Source: Myotis daubentonii
Lineage: Eukaryota > Chordata > Mammalia > Chiroptera > Vespertilionidae
Direction of reading: 5' to 3'
NCBI RefSeq assembly: GCF_963259705.1
Contig: NC_081841.1
Span: 119,793,033 to 119,857,032, forward strand
Length of the DNA: 64,000 nucleotides
The notes under the pieces are model-generated. The model saw only the letters and a program-made list of their open reading frames with translations, had not been told where the DNA came from and ran no database searches. Positions 44,145 to 56,369 of the stretch are shown piece after piece. Both the position numbers and the translations under genes were made by a program. Numbering within the stretch: position 1 is the first letter of the stretch; every line of letters starts with the position of its first letter.

Positions 44145-44585
44145 TTAATTTATTTTCTTTTTTAATTGAATTTATTGGGGTGACATTGGTTTGCAAATCC
44201 ACACAGGTTTCAGGTGTATAACATCATCTGCACACTGAAATGTATACCCATTGCCGCAAGCAAATTCTCATTCCATCCCCATTTCCGCCCCACCCCTCGC
44301 TTTTGCCAACTCCACCTACCCCCACCCCCTTTCCCTCTGGTTATCATCACACTGTTGTCTGTGTCTATGTGCTATATATATATATATATTTCTTAATCCC
44401 TTCACCTTCTTTAATCCAATCCCCCAAACCCCCCTCCCCTTTGACAGCTATCAGTCTGTTCCATGTATCTATGCCTCTGTTTCTATTTTGCTTATCAGTT
44501 TATTTTGTTCATCAGATTCCACATGTAAGTGAGATAATATATTATTTGTATTTCTCTGACTGTCTTATTTCACTTAGTATAAATT
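44145..44585 (-). mobile_element. L1 3' end fragment
   Basis: The plus strand shows the inverted L1 3'UTR: TTGAATTTATTGGGGTGACA, TTTCAGGTGTATAACATCAT, a C-rich stretch, a short (TA)n, and CTGACTGTCTTATTTCACTTAG. It is a 5'-truncated copy. Confidence 0.88.
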
Positions 44586-45135
44586 GATTTTATAATTGAG
44601 CTATTATGGAAAGGATATCTAGAAGGACAGAGAGAAAAATATGAAAGCATAATTGAAAAAGAGATTAAAGAAATAGAAGAAAAAGAGGAGGGCAGGATTA
44701 GAGGATGACGGCTAAAAGTTATGGGGCATCACTCTGTGCTATTTGTTCAAGGCGGGCTGGGCATCTCACAGGCAGAGGAAGGCAGAAGGAAACCAGGACT
44801 CAAGGATAGAGAGACAAGCTTAGCCAGTGGGAAATGGGAGAGTCTGAGAGGAGCAGAGAGCTGCCTGGAGAACCTGAGTCAGTTCCTGGAAGTTCCAACT
44901 CTTTATCTATTGTGTGTAGCAGGGCTCTGGGTAGTAGAGTTACTGGAGATCAGAGAACTCTTTCAAGTGCTCATTAGCTCTTTCTATGCTGGAAAAAAAG
45001 TTGATAGATTTTTGTTAAAATGAAAGGTTATGCATAGTGTGTGTCTTATGGATGTTTTGTTTGTTTTAGCCCATGGGAGTCTTAGGGGGTTGTTCCCTGT
45101 GTTATCAGAGAAAAGTGTGGATGAACTTTCTCAAT
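44586..45135. other. Unique sequence, no gene recognised
   Basis: A 100-codon plus frame (44721-45023) has no recognisable domain. Confidence 0.35.
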
Positions 45136-45756
45136 TGCTAGTGGGAGTAGGGTTCTTGGGGAACCACTGGAATAAGCATTTCCAGAGGCCCCCATGGGAG
45201 GATGAGATGTGGTAGAAAGCTTTATTTTCATTGAATTACATCCTTGGGTTTCCAAAATCTCATTTACCTTAATCCAGTCCTAGAAAATGTGCAGCTGGGG
45301 ATTCAGTAGAGCTAGAAGCAAACCTAGCATCCACAGTTTCCTTTCCATGGTGGAGTTGCAGCATCAGGCTAGTTGCAGTCCATTAGTCCATTGTGTGGGG
45401 TACACATGGCCATGAGCCATGTTAGCCACTGCTGGAGCATAAGGGCCCTTGAAAGCCAAGGAGCCAAGAGAGCAAACTTTTTTTTGTTTAGGAGATTAAA
45501 TATCTCAAATCTTCCTGTGCTTGCAGTGGCCATGCCTACTCTGGCCAATGACATATTCCCAGGTGTGACTGACAGACATGTACCTTCCCTATTTCACCCA
45601 GACTGGGCATGGATCTATTTTCCCCACTAATGATTTGTGGGGAATAGACTGGTGGTTAAACTGCAGCTTCCTGGCAGTGCTGCACAAATGACTATAATAT
45701 CTGGCCATCCATTTGCTCCTTTCTTGTTAATAACTGGGTTAATTGCAATGGTATCA
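45136..45756 (-). mobile_element. 3' LTR of retroelement B
   Basis: On the minus strand it starts TGATACCATTGCAATT and carries AATAAAGCTTTCTACCACAT near its 3' end. It is free of Helitron insertion and gives the uninterrupted layout of this LTR. A GGGACGAA purine stretch precedes it. Confidence 0.75.
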
Positions 45757-48350
45757 TTCGTCCCTGAGAACAAAGGAACCTCTTGTAATATTACAAAAGA
45801 GAAATGGACTAAGGTCTCTGCCTTCTGTAGCTGCTTCCTGATATCAGAGGAGAGTAGATCTGCCTATTCCAAGCCTTGAAGGTGCTCCCTATCTGACAGA
45901 GGAAGGCAGAAGTAAAAAGGAAAACAAGTCTGTCTGTATGGAAGAGGTATTCTGCAAAGTCCAGGTCAATCTGGGTCCCTGGGAGGTGAGATGGGCAATG
46001 TCCAGGAAGATGACAGGTTGGCAAGCTGGCATCCTTATTGTATTCTAAAAATGACAAACTTTTCCAGAAGGTTAAAAGACATAATTCAAAAGTGAGGAGA
46101 CAGAACAAGTAAAGGTCTAGTGAGAGATATAAACCCAAGGGAAAGATTTATTTACAATGTTCCCAATTAGGTTGGAGGAATGGCTTACCTAGAGGCAGGT
46201 GTGCCACACCTGTCTGAAGTCCTTATATCCACTATACTTAATCTAAATTAAGCTGAGGGAAATATTCTAAGATTTTTCTCATGAGAAACTGTGGACGTTT
46301 TCTTTCTGACCCATTTGCTTGAAAGCCGATAGACCACCCATGTTTCATTGACTCAACCATAAGTCCAAACCGTTTGAGTCTTATTTCAGGAGACTGTGAT
46401 GCAGATGGCTTCAAGAGTGAGGCCTATATTGTGTGAGCATTCAACCAGGTAAACAAGTATATAGGCATACATTTTATGAAAACAGAAGTAAACAAAGCAC
46501 AAAGGTTAATGCACACAGCAAATCATAAGATTTCCAAATGCAAGATTTTTGCTGGAAAGCATGTAGTGAAAATCTGATAGATTGACTGTCTGCAGTTAGA
46601 ATATCTCTGGTAATGTTATTAGGTGCTGAGGTCTATATGGCATACACAGACACAGCCTTAAAAACAAAACTCTGAAGATAGTTAACTACATTGGAGTTCA
46701 ATACCTACAATTGGGTATTGTGGTTTCCATTAAAACACTTTTTTTTTCCTCCTTAAGAGTACCCTCATGTTCAAATACACTGTATTAAGTCCAGTTTTAG
46801 TTTTGCTTGATTATTTGCATGAACACAACAAGAGTAGCAAGTGATCAAATTGATCCTACAGGCTTCCTCAATTTGCTTTGCTAGAATTTCATTCACAAGG
46901 AATCTTCAGATTGAGATTTAGTGAGCAGTGAGCCTCTCAGGGTGGAGAAGCCAAAGCCACAGTTGCCATCAGGCTATGCCTGTAATACCTGTATGTTTAG
47001 GTCATTTCTCAAATTCTTGAGGTTTCCAAGGTGTTTTGAGCTTTCTTCCTTGCCATCTTTCAGGGAAGCAACCTTTGTTACTTCCCTGTAAAGACTGCCA
47101 TGAACCACGTGACCAAGCAAGGTATTAGTCCATTTCTTCAAGTAGCTTTTGGTTGGCTTTAAGAGTCAATCTCAATTCCTTAAGGCTTTCTGGTGGTATC
47201 CAGAGTCCAGGTATGGCATTCCAGTCAAAGTTTTGGTTAATAAGACCACATAGTTTGGAACTGGTCTTATTGGATTTATGCAAATAAATGTATTGCCATT
47301 AAGAATTGCCAAATTTTGGAGGGATAAGGTAGGGAGAAAAAGGTAAAAGTGAGCAATTAGCATTTCCTAGATTGGCAAACACATTCTTTAACTTTTAGCA
47401 ACATAGGCTTCTTTGCTGGAAAACACACTGACATTTTAAGAGACATGTTTCCATGGAAACAGGTATACAGTAAAATTCACTTAGCAAATCACAGGTAAAC
47501 CGAATTAAACAGATTGGCTTAGAATGCCTAGTCTCAGATAAGATTTATTTAGCAGAATCTGCATTCCAACAGATGGTTCAAACAAGATTTATTAGAGACC
47601 AGGTATTAATTAGCATTTCAAAGGCAGAAAGGTCCTTTTGACAAACCCAGAATAAAATTCCATGCCAGAGTGGGCATTCTTGAGGAATGAAAATTGTTAT
47701 TGACTTGGGGGAAAGAAAAATTCTCCTCCTGGGGGAAGGAAATTGGATAGCTGAGGAAAAGTATGAGCATCCTCACTTTTCCTGTCCTATCACCAGGGCA
47801 GGAACCCCCACTCCCAGTCTCTGCCTTCCTGAGCTGAGACAGAGACCTTCTCAAAATGGCAGTACAGTTTTTCCCAGGTGTGGAGGTTTACCAACATCAG
47901 TGTTGATCAGGCACCTTTCAGTTGGGTTTATTTAACTCCACTTGGGTGATTCTGTGGCCTCAGACCTCACTGGAGGCCTTCACTCCTGTGTCTGTCTATA
48001 CAAGGGAGGTCTATTGTCTCTACTCTCTGAGGTTGAAACTGTAGTCTTTTTAACTGGCTCCTAATAGTTGGGCTAGTAACTGTCGTCTCATATTTTTTCT
48101 AACAGCCTCAGTCCCTTAGGAGGCTTGGTAGAGTAGACAGCTTCTCTTAAGGAAGAGATGAGCATTCCCTGTTAATTTGACTGAATAGAATTTAATGTCC
48201 CATGGTCTGGTTTTAGATTCTATTTCTGGCTAGTTTCCAAAATCGGGTAACAAAAATCTGTTATTTCTCTCAGGACCTGTACTTTCAAAGTTTTTCTCTA
48301 TTGGCTATGTCTGTGGAAGAAGCATTAGTTGACAGGCAGTAACATTTGTA
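45757..48350 (-). mobile_element. Internal region of retroelement B aligned with element A
   Basis: Shared blocks with 22606-25300 include GAAATATTCTAAGATTT, TATATGGCATACACAGACAC and TCTTATTGAATTTATGCAAA-type words. Both copies carry a short, similarly placed minus-strand frame (47172-47363 here, 24023-24253 in A) containing VVLLT..LTGM. That may be a real coding relic or merely homologous DNA. Confidence 0.6.
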
Positions 48351-49735
48351 CAAATAATGTCCCAAGCTTGATGTTGCGAAAGTGGCTTCAATAGCAACCT
48401 CTGCCCTTAAGAAAAATGGCCACTAAAGCCAAATAGCAGCCCTGAGCCTCCTGCTCCTCAGCAAGGAGCTGGGAGTATGGGGCCATTGCAGAGAGCAGAA
48501 TTGGCTTGCCAGGGGCGGGCCTCTGCAGCAGCATTTTCTCTGCTGGCCAGGAAATTCATCTTCAGTGGAACTTCTAATCAGCATCCTCTGGGCCTCCCCA
48601 GCACACAGCCAGGAGGTCTATGGTGAGCACCTTAAGCTTGTCAGGACAGAGACAGAGAGGAGCCAGGAAGCAGAGGGAATCAAAAGTCTGAGGTAGCCCT
48701 TGACCTGGTGCTGCATTGGGAGTTGCTGGCAGGGGGGTTCAAAGAAACGTGTGTGTGGGGGGGGAGCAGTTTGGTGGGGAGCTGTCCTTAAGTTCCCCTT
48801 CAAAATGCCTGCAAAATATTTCCCTGGACTTCCCCTCCCAGCTTAGGCTTTTGGATTCTGTGCACTTTTACTGTGATATCACCAGTTGTTCTTGGAATGT
48901 AGTGTAGGCTTCCCTGTAAGTATCAGTTTACTAACTAAGACCTGAAAGTCCTTTTGGTGGTCAAAAGACACTCCATCCCTCAGAGCCTGAAGGTCAGATT
49001 TGGAACATTGAACTGTGACTTCCATCCTTAAAATCAAATTCCCTGGATTTGCTTGCTTGGTCCATTGTTTTAAAATACTTAGTCTCCCTTGCAAATGTTT
49101 ATGTCACACATAGATCTGAGGGTTGGATTTAGCTTTGAATAAAAGCTACCCTCACTGTTCATTTGGTTGTGGCCTAGGAAGGTCAGTGATAAAACATAAA
49201 TAAAACAATAATTAAAACATTTCCATGAATGCATAGGTTCCTTTCCTTTGAATTGCTCCTTACCCTTTAAAAAAAAAATTAAACTTTCAGAATTTATCTT
49301 TGAATGGCTAATCCTAGGAGTCAAAAGTAGAAAGTAATGACTAGGAATGTGCTGCCTTTGTGACTGATATAATTTAAAATGCTACGGTTTAAAGGAACCT
49401 CATCATTGCAACATTTGCTGTACAAGTTACTTCCTTCAGTATGGTTTTTATTGTTGACCTAAAACCATTGAAATTCTGTGACTTTGGAGAAAAAAAAGAT
49501 CTTTTTATTTTTTTCAGTCAGCAAAATAGTGATATGTTCTAAGGTTTAATGACTTAATTGCTTTAAATTTGTAATATGATACTATTGTACTCGGGATTAA
49601 CTTATTTTTATGTTTTTTCATTCACTGAATAGAGCACTTAACTTTCTCATGGGAAATTTTGGGTATAATTAGTAGAGATTCCAAAGCATAATGCCACAGT
49701 AAGTGTTTCTTTTAACTACTAATTTTCTACTTATG
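48351..49735. other. Sequence within retroelement B not matched in A; no gene recognised
   Basis: The alignment with element A is lost here. No coding frame or named repeat is supported. A G-run sits near 48758-48766. Confidence 0.4.
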
Positions 49736-49739
49736 TGAT

Positions 49740-50485
49740 AGGCAGTTAGACAGACATGATCAGAACAAAGGACAATGGGTCAGGTACAGAAAGTAACCAG
49801 CGCAGAAAGTCCCAGGGACCTAGCAATGGACAAAACTAGGAGAACAAGGATCTTGCTCCCAGGGTGACCTTTTCTCCCCTAGCATATTGCTGGTCATGCA
49901 GTTTAAACCCCCTGACCTTTCCTCCCTGGCATGTTGCTAATTATGCAGATTAGATCCCCTTAGAGAAGGAATGAACAAGGTGGCCACAGAATAGCCCGTA
50001 AGCATTTAGCCCCTAAGAGAAGGAGGTTCTAACCCACATCAAATATATCCAGGCCTCAGTTGTGCTTCAGCTCCAGGTCCAGAAAAGCAGCAAAATCAGA
50101 CAAATGATGCTGTGGCTGTCTCAGGACCAGCTGCATTGACTTCCTGCCCTGGTGCTGACCATTCAGTAGAGTTCACAACTCTGAAAGGACACACCTGTAA
50201 AGCTGATGAGTTTATTTTGTTGAGATCCTCTTCTAAAATCCTCACCTTTCAAAGCATTAGGATGGAGAACCCAGGGCACTCTCCCTCCAGAGGAGCATGC
50301 CCATGCCTTTTCCCTCTCTCATTCCTCTCCTCTACTAGGCACATTACCTACTGAGTCCATTTCTTCTACTACTCCTTCTTCTATTTTTATGACTTTCTAA
50401 ATAAACTTTCTCTTATAGTTTGAGTCTTGGATCTAAATTCTTTCCTACCCAGAACCAATGTTGTTGAACCAAGGTTCTGTCTGAC
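49740..50485 (+). mobile_element. LTR-like sequence, unassigned
   Basis: It has an LTR-like organisation: a GC-moderate body, a TTTCTAAATAAACTTTCTCT polyadenylation-type segment at about 50395, and a terminal stretch TCTGACACCACCAATCTAAC followed by ACA. After that TGGTGCCATTTTC resembles the start of a primer-binding site. The left end is not certain (a TG near 49750 or 49757) and no target duplication was found. Confidence 0.4.
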
Positions 50486-51267
50486 ACCACCAATCTAACA
50501 CCTGGTGCCATTTTCATCCTTGCTGCTGCCAGCACTTAGTGCCTCCTAAAACAATTTCTGCGATCATTGGTGCTCTTCAGTTATCTTATTTTCATCTCTT
50601 AAGTAATCTCCATCCAATTCACATTTGTTTGAATTATGAGATTTTACTGTTTTCCAAGGACTAAACTGGTTGCTGGAAATATAGTGACGAATAAGCTATG
50701 ATCCTTGCCCTCAGCGAATTACTTTTTGCTTTTCTTTTGTGAGATGATTCATAATTAACTCAGAGGTAGGCAGTCTTAGAAAATATTAAGTTAATACATT
50801 CATTAACAATAATTTTGTTAATATATCTTTCTGTTCTCAAAAATTTTCTTCCTTTTTCTTATACTAACATTACCAACTTGGAATAGAAAATAATCCAGAC
50901 TAGGACAAAGTTCAAGCCAGCATAGTCTTTTATTGTGCTTTCTTTCTGTAACTTTACTCTCCTACTAACATGAGGCTTAACTTTTTAAACATTTCTGACA
51001 TTTTCACATGTCCCGTACCATAGTGTTTTCTAGGTAAAACCACTTAGCAACGATTTATAACAAGAAATATTTATCCTGTTTTCTACTTCAACAGTGAGGA
51101 GAGTCTGGGATGTCACAGTTTTTAAATAAAATTGAAAAGTAGTGGTTTAGTGGGAAAATTAAAACTGTTATAGCCCAGAATATATGTATAACTCCATTAA
51201 AAATAATTTATTTGAGAAGATAAATATGATAATGGAGGGGAGAGGGCCTCATCCCAACCAGGAGCTC
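50486..51267. other. Unique sequence, no gene recognised
   Basis: AT-rich, with no supported feature. Confidence 0.35.
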
Positions 51268-51957
51268 ATGGAGTGGAATTCTTGTGATATACCAAGAAAA
51301 AGAATTTTCTGAGACTCACACAGGGGGATGAGATATGGTAGAAAGCTTTATTTTCATGTAATTAGATTCCTGAGTTTCCAAAGTCCCACTTCCCTTTGTC
51401 CTGCCATAAAAGAAGTGTAGCTAGGGCTGCAGTAGAGCTAAAGTCAGAACCAGTGTCTTCTTTCCATGTCTGCACAGTCCAATCTAGCATCAGGCTGGCT
51501 TAATTTGTGTTTCCCTGCTGTAGTCCATCAGTCCATTGTATGTGAGGTCAACAGGGTCACGTGGCTATGGAGGAAACATGGGCAGTAGCAAAACAGGAGA
51601 TCCTCATGAGCCAAGAGAAACCAAGAGTGGTGAGCAACAAGAGAGATAATTTCTTTGTTTAGGGAATTATGTATTTCACAGGCTTGTAATGGCCATGCCC
51701 ATTCTGGCCAACCATCTCTGTCACCAGGTTTGACTGACAAACACCTTCCCTAGTCACCCCAACTTTACAGGGTATGTGTCTATCTTCCCTTTTTTGGATC
51801 CCTTCCTGGAATGTTTTGAGGGGGAATAGGCCAGTGGTTCCCAGGAGAGTGCAAAATTGCAGCTTCCTGGTGAATCTGCCCAATGACATGCCTATAATGT
51901 CTGGCCTTCTCTTGCACCTTTCCTATTACTAATAACTAGCTAATTACAATGGTATCA
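51268..51957 (-). mobile_element. Right-hand LTR of retroelement B
   Basis: It starts TGATACCATTGTAATTAGC at 51957 on the minus strand and aligns with the other three LTRs through CACCAGGAAGCTGC, CTGTGAAATACATAATTC and GGGAAACACAAATTAAGCC. AATAAAGCTTTCTACC lies near its 3' end. The 3' boundary is approximate. Confidence 0.72.
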
Positions 51958-52144
51958 TTTAGGAAGAAAAGTGAAAAAATATTTTAAAATCCCTTACCAA
52001 ACAAAAGTATAAAAGAAGTGCCAAGTGATAAAGTGTTAGAGCATTCATGGTTAGACAGTTTCAGGAAAATGTTCATTAAGATGTAAAGACAAGAAGAAAT
52101 AATTTAACATATGAATACTGTATACTAAGGGAAATATTTTTATA

Positions 52145-52607
52145 CTAGAGGCCTGGTGCACGAAATTTGTGCATGGGGGTCGGGGGTCCCTCAGCCCAGC
52201 CTGCACCCTCTCCAATCCGGGACCTCTCAGGGGATGTCTGACTGCTGGTTTAGGCCTGATCCCACAACTGGCAGTCAGACATCCCTCTTGCAACCTGGGA
52301 CCACTGGCTCCTAAATGCTCGCCTACCTGCCTTCCTGATCACCCCTAACCACCTCTGCCTTCCAAACTGATCACCCCCTAACTGCTCCCCTGACAGCCTG
52401 ATTGCCCCTAACTGCCTCTGCCTGCCAGCCTGATCGCCCCCTAACTGCTCTCCCATGCCGGCCTGATTGCCCCCAACTGCTCTACCCTGCTGGCCTGATC
52501 ACGCCTAACTGCATCTGCTTCACCCCCGCCACCGTGGCTTTGTCCAGAAGGACGTCCGGAAGATGTCCAATCTAATTAGCATGTTACCTACCCTTTTATT
52601 AGTATAA
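52145..52607 (-). mobile_element. HeliBat-type Helitron with tandem repeats
   Basis: The left end CTAGAGGCCTGGTGCACGAA with ATTTGTGCA is an intact HeliBat 3' hairpin. The right end CCTTTTATTAGTATAAAT is its 5' terminus. Inside are about seven or eight 30-35-bp units of the CTGATCGCCCCTAACTGC type, related to the array at 33125. Confidence 0.9.
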
Positions 52608-53169
52608 ATAGGGTCTTGTGAAAGAATATACAGTCTTCTTTTCCCTTGTCTTCTTTCCTTCTGTATTTTTCCCTTCTATCCAAGTATACAGGCAAATATT
52701 ATGGGACGTGGCTTGGTGCTTTTTGGCAGTTCATTTGGGTTATATTTTCAGCTGAATCTGATATAACACAAGGCCTTTTGGGCAGATATTAATGAAAGCC
52801 ACATGGCTGTGGCCCATGACAGTTTCAGAACTTGTACAGGGCACTTCCCTCATATAGTTCACCCACCTTCACAGCCCTTCACAGTCAGCCCAGCATTTTC
52901 TGACAGTTCCTCCCTGTCAGCTCTATCTATGCTGAGGACTGTGAGGAGGATGCCAAGAAGAGAAGGAACACTTTAGGAAGCAAAGGGTAAGATTGATAAA
53001 GCTTACCACATGAAATATATTTCATTGAATTTAAAAACACTCTGGACACAGGTGATCCTCATTGCCCATGTGGAATTGTGTTGGCAAGGAGAGGATCCCA
53101 TGTCCCTGAGGGCCGGGCAAGACTCATGAGTGTGCCATTAACTCCCATACCATACCGTTCTTCCAAGGG
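52608..53169. other. Unique sequence, no gene recognised
   Basis: No repeat family was recognised. The adjacent minus-strand patch at 53170 might extend into this region in another frame. Confidence 0.35.
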
Positions 53170-53445
53170 TGAAACTCTTAGTCCTGTGCAGGGGCTAGAT
53201 ACTCTTTCACCCAATTAGTTATCTGGATCCCCTTGTCAGTCAAACTGTGTGGGAACTCTGAGATGATTGACCTGTACAGCCCTAAAACATTTCCTGTCTG
53301 ATCAACCTCTGCACAAGAAACTGTGCACATCCTTATCCTGGTAGCAGTTCTGCTTCCCAACATACAGGCCAACTTAAATCAAGAAACTAATTTTCTGACT
53401 GGCAGAGGCATTAATCCCAGAAGTCCCCCAGCATCTACTTCTGGA
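53170..53445 (-). pseudogene. Possible decayed coding relic of unknown family
   Basis: A minus-strand frame reads as protein-like text with varied amino-acid composition for about 90 codons: DTVFVPEVDAGGLLGLM, one internal TGA, then VLGLYRSIISEFPHSLTDKG and ITNWVKEYLAP before a stop. After that stop a neighbouring frame also reads smoothly for about 40 codons, as a frameshift would give. I do not recognise the family. It could be a processed pseudogene, an old viral or transposon fragment, or chance. Boundaries are approximate. Confidence 0.22.
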
Positions 53446-53939
53446 ACAAATACGGTATCAGCAGGTCCATCCTAGAGTTACATCCACAGAAGTTGACTCC
53501 ACTAGTCTCAGAGTCACCTGTCTGGTGCTCAGGCTCCAGGGGAATCCTCACAGAATTCTACCATCGTCTCTCAAAGATCACATCTGCCATTGTGGTGTGG
53601 GCATGGCAGACATCCCTGGAAAGGCCACCTTCCTTTTCTCTAAGCACAGGCATTTATCTCAGAAAAAGTGGCCATTGCTGGCAAAATGTAGCAGTCTTTA
53701 TAGACTTATGTCCTGAGGTTTGAAATCACTGAAGATTTTCCAAGAAGTTATATTTGAAATTTTCTATTTATTCTCACATCCCTCTGTTAGTAGATGATAA
53801 ATCAGTGTTTTTATTAATTTCTAAAAATGATTAATTATACAAGAAACAGAGATAGCATTTCTGAGTGAACAATACTCTTTTTTTTTTTTCTGCCTCCCCT
53901 AACTTCCTCCTCTTTCACTCCAGCAATTTCTGGCCTATT
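53446..53939. other. Unique sequence, no gene recognised
   Basis: Two overlapping short plus-strand frames (53493-53723) are antisense to a possible upstream extension of the relic at 53170 and are not called. Confidence 0.35.
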
Positions 53940-53947
53940 CCCTAGAG

Positions 53948-54170
53948 CAGTGGTTCTCAACCTTCCTACTGCCGCGACCTTTTAATACAGTTCCTCAAGT
54001 TGTGGTGACCCCCAATTTCATTGTTACAAATTGAACATAATTAAAGCATAGTGATTAATCACAAAAACAATAAGTAATTATATATGTGTTTTCCGATGGT
54101 CTTAGGTGACCCCTGTGAAAGGGTTGTTTGACCACCAAAGGAGTCACGACCCACAGGTTGAGAACCGCTG
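53948..54170 (+). mobile_element. SPIN-like non-autonomous hAT transposon
   Basis: The terminal inverted repeats CAGTGGTTCTCAACC and GGTTGAGAACCGCTG match at 14 of 15 positions. They are flanked by a perfect 8-bp duplication CCCTAGAG (53940-53947, 54171-54178), with the CTAG core typical of this family. Internal text (CCTTCCTACTGCCGCGACCT, GTTGTGGTGACCCCCAA, GGTGACCCCTGTGAAAGGGT) follows the SPIN miniature-element consensus, which is known in Myotis and other tetrapods by horizontal transfer. There is no transposase. Confidence 0.88.
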
Positions 54171-54178
54171 CCCTAGAG

Positions 54179-55571
54179 GATGCTCATTGCCACATTAAGT
54201 TCTTCACTGCTCCTCTGTGCCAGGAGGGTGCTGCCACAGTGGCCCCAGAAGGTCAGCACAATGTTAGTTTTCTCTGTAGATCGGACCAAGAGAGACCAAT
54301 GAGAGTGGAAAGGGATTGTTCCTTCAAGGAATAATTTGTTTTAAGGAAGGGTTGTCAACCTTTCTTATTTCCAGTATGGAAGGAAAGAGGAGAAAGAAGG
54401 AAAGAAATATTTAAATTACTTTAGGAGTACTCTCTCATTTATATTAGACACAAAATTGATACTTCCCTTTCAAATGGTTACTGACTAGACAAAAATATTG
54501 CATATACTCAGGCTGAGTGTTATCTCTGTGTGTTTTTTCCCCAAATTCTTTTTTCTTCTCTCTTTTATTCATCTTCTATAAAGTGTCAGACCACAGGTTG
54601 ATTTTAAAAATGTAATAGTGTTTCCTCAATCTTTGCAGAGTAATACAGAATTTTATTATTTATTGGCTATTGATGCATTTCTTTTTATTACTGCAGACTT
54701 CAATAGCATGAATTTTCACCTGAAAATAGGTTGCAGACAGGTAAGAGAGTCACAGGTAGCCTGTCCTATTTTGTCGCCATGGAGAGCCATGCTTTGTTAG
54801 AGGAACTTGGGAAAGGGGACTGAGTTCCAGGTCCTTTTCTTTTCTTTGCACATTAAAATAGCTGGAGTTATATGATATTGAAAATGTGTGTAGTATAGTG
54901 TGACACAATACTGACATAGAGTGCTCATGACAACTCAGGAGCCCTAGTCTCTGCTTGCTGAAATATGCAAACTTCTGGAAATATGTTTCCTTTATTTCTA
55001 TTGTTTTGTAGAAAAACATAACTTTTTTATTGCAAAGCTTTATGGTTTCTTGTTCAAGAAAATCTGTTCATCTCAATACTATCTCCTTGCACAAAATTGT
55101 AAGGAAAAAACAACATTTTTTCTTTAATCAACAATAGTTAATTGTTTACAGCATGCCCCCACAACTTATACCACCACAGAAAGGCCAAATTGAGGCACCT
55201 CATTGTCTAATCTAGTTAAAGTTAGCATAATACATCTTCCTTTCCTTTGTCTTTAATCCAAGATGTTCTCCTCCTTGATTTGAATAACAAAATGGCCTGT
55301 CCTCTTTGGATAATAGAAAAATTTTCATCTTTTGTTGAGAAATGACAAGTGGTATTGGCAGAGATGTCCTATTTTCTATGCCTTATTAAAAATGTCATAG
55401 CTCTTTTATAGTAATACCTGTAAAACATTTTTATTTCCTTCCATAATTTACATTCTGTATTATCCATCTCCTACTAATTCAAACCTTATCAGGAAAGAAA
55501 AAAAGCAAGCTTACCCAACCATTATTCCTTCTTAAGTTGTATTATTATGTCAGTGCAATCTTATTTTAAGA
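54179..55571. other. Unique sequence, no gene recognised
   Basis: AT-rich with several T-runs and no supported gene or element. Confidence 0.4.
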
Positions 55572-55859
55572 CTAGAGGCCCAGTGCACAAAAATTTGTGC
55601 ACTCGGGGGCGTTCCTCAGACCGGCCTGTGCTCTCTCACAGTCTGGGACCCCTCAGGGGATGTCCACCGCTGTGCTGGCAGCCATCAGCCTGGCTGTGGC
55701 TGAGCAGAGCACCCCCTGTGGGAGTGCACTTACCACCAGGGGGCAGCTCCTGCATTGAGCATCTGCCCCCTGGTGGTCAGTGTGTGTCATAGTGACCAGT
55801 CATTCCCAGTCATTCTGCTGTTTGGGTCAATTTGTATATTACCCTTTTATTATATAGCA
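55572..55859 (-). mobile_element. HeliBat-type Helitron, unit 2 of a minus-strand dimer
   Basis: The 3' end is at the left: CTAGAGGCCCAGTGCACAAA with ATTTGTGCA. Its 5' end TGCTATATAATAAAAGGGTA (minus strand) abuts unit 1 at 55859/55860. It is homologous to the plus-strand unit at 41078-41493 (shared TGACCACCAGGGGGCAGATG). Confidence 0.9.
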
Positions 55860-56369
55860 TAGAGGCCTGGTGCATAGGTGGGGGCCTGCTGGTTTGCCTT
55901 GAAGGGTGTCCCAGATCAGGGTGGGGGTCTTGCTGGGGTGCCTGGCCAGCCTGGATGAGGGGTTGAGGGCCGTTTTCAGGCTGGCCACTACCCCTTCAGG
56001 GTGGTGGTCCCCACTGGGGTGCCTGGCCAGCCTGGGTGAGGGGCTGAGGGCTGTTTTCAGGCTAGCCATGCTCCCAGCCTCTCCTTTTTTTCTTTTTCTT
56101 TTTTTCTGGGATTAATTTATCTTCTATAATTGAAACTTTGTAGCCTTGAGCATAGCCCAGGGCCGGCCAGGGCAGGCGGGAAGCTTGGCTTCCTCCATTG
56201 CTGGGGGAAACCCAAGCCTCCTGCTCACTCCAGCTCCATGGCCACCGCCATCTTAGTTGGGTTAATTTGCATACTTGCTCCTGATTGGCTGGTTGGTGTG
56301 GCTTGTGGGCATCTCTTAACTGTAGCAGAGAGACAGTTAATTTGTATGTTTCTCTTTTATTATATAGGA
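55860..56369 (-). mobile_element. HeliBat-type Helitron, unit 1 of a minus-strand dimer
   Basis: On the minus strand it begins TCCTATATAATAAAAGAGAA at 56369 and ends GCACCAGGCCTCTA at 55860, again lacking the final G of CTAG. It carries the AACTAAGATGGCGG block and two copies of the roughly 81-bp minisatellite unit. It is the homologue of 40045-40712. Confidence 0.9.

Larger units (their letters stand above)
45136..51957 (-). mobile_element. LTR retroelement B, second copy of the family at 21605
   Basis: Two LTRs of the same family and orientation (45136-45756 and about 51268-51957) bracket 5.5 kb. The internal portion 45757-48350 aligns with element A, but 48350-51267 does not. That part includes another LTR-like sequence. 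The element is therefore either a provirus with a replaced or expanded 5' half, or two nearby insertions of the family. No retroviral protein motif was recognised. Confidence 0.6.
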
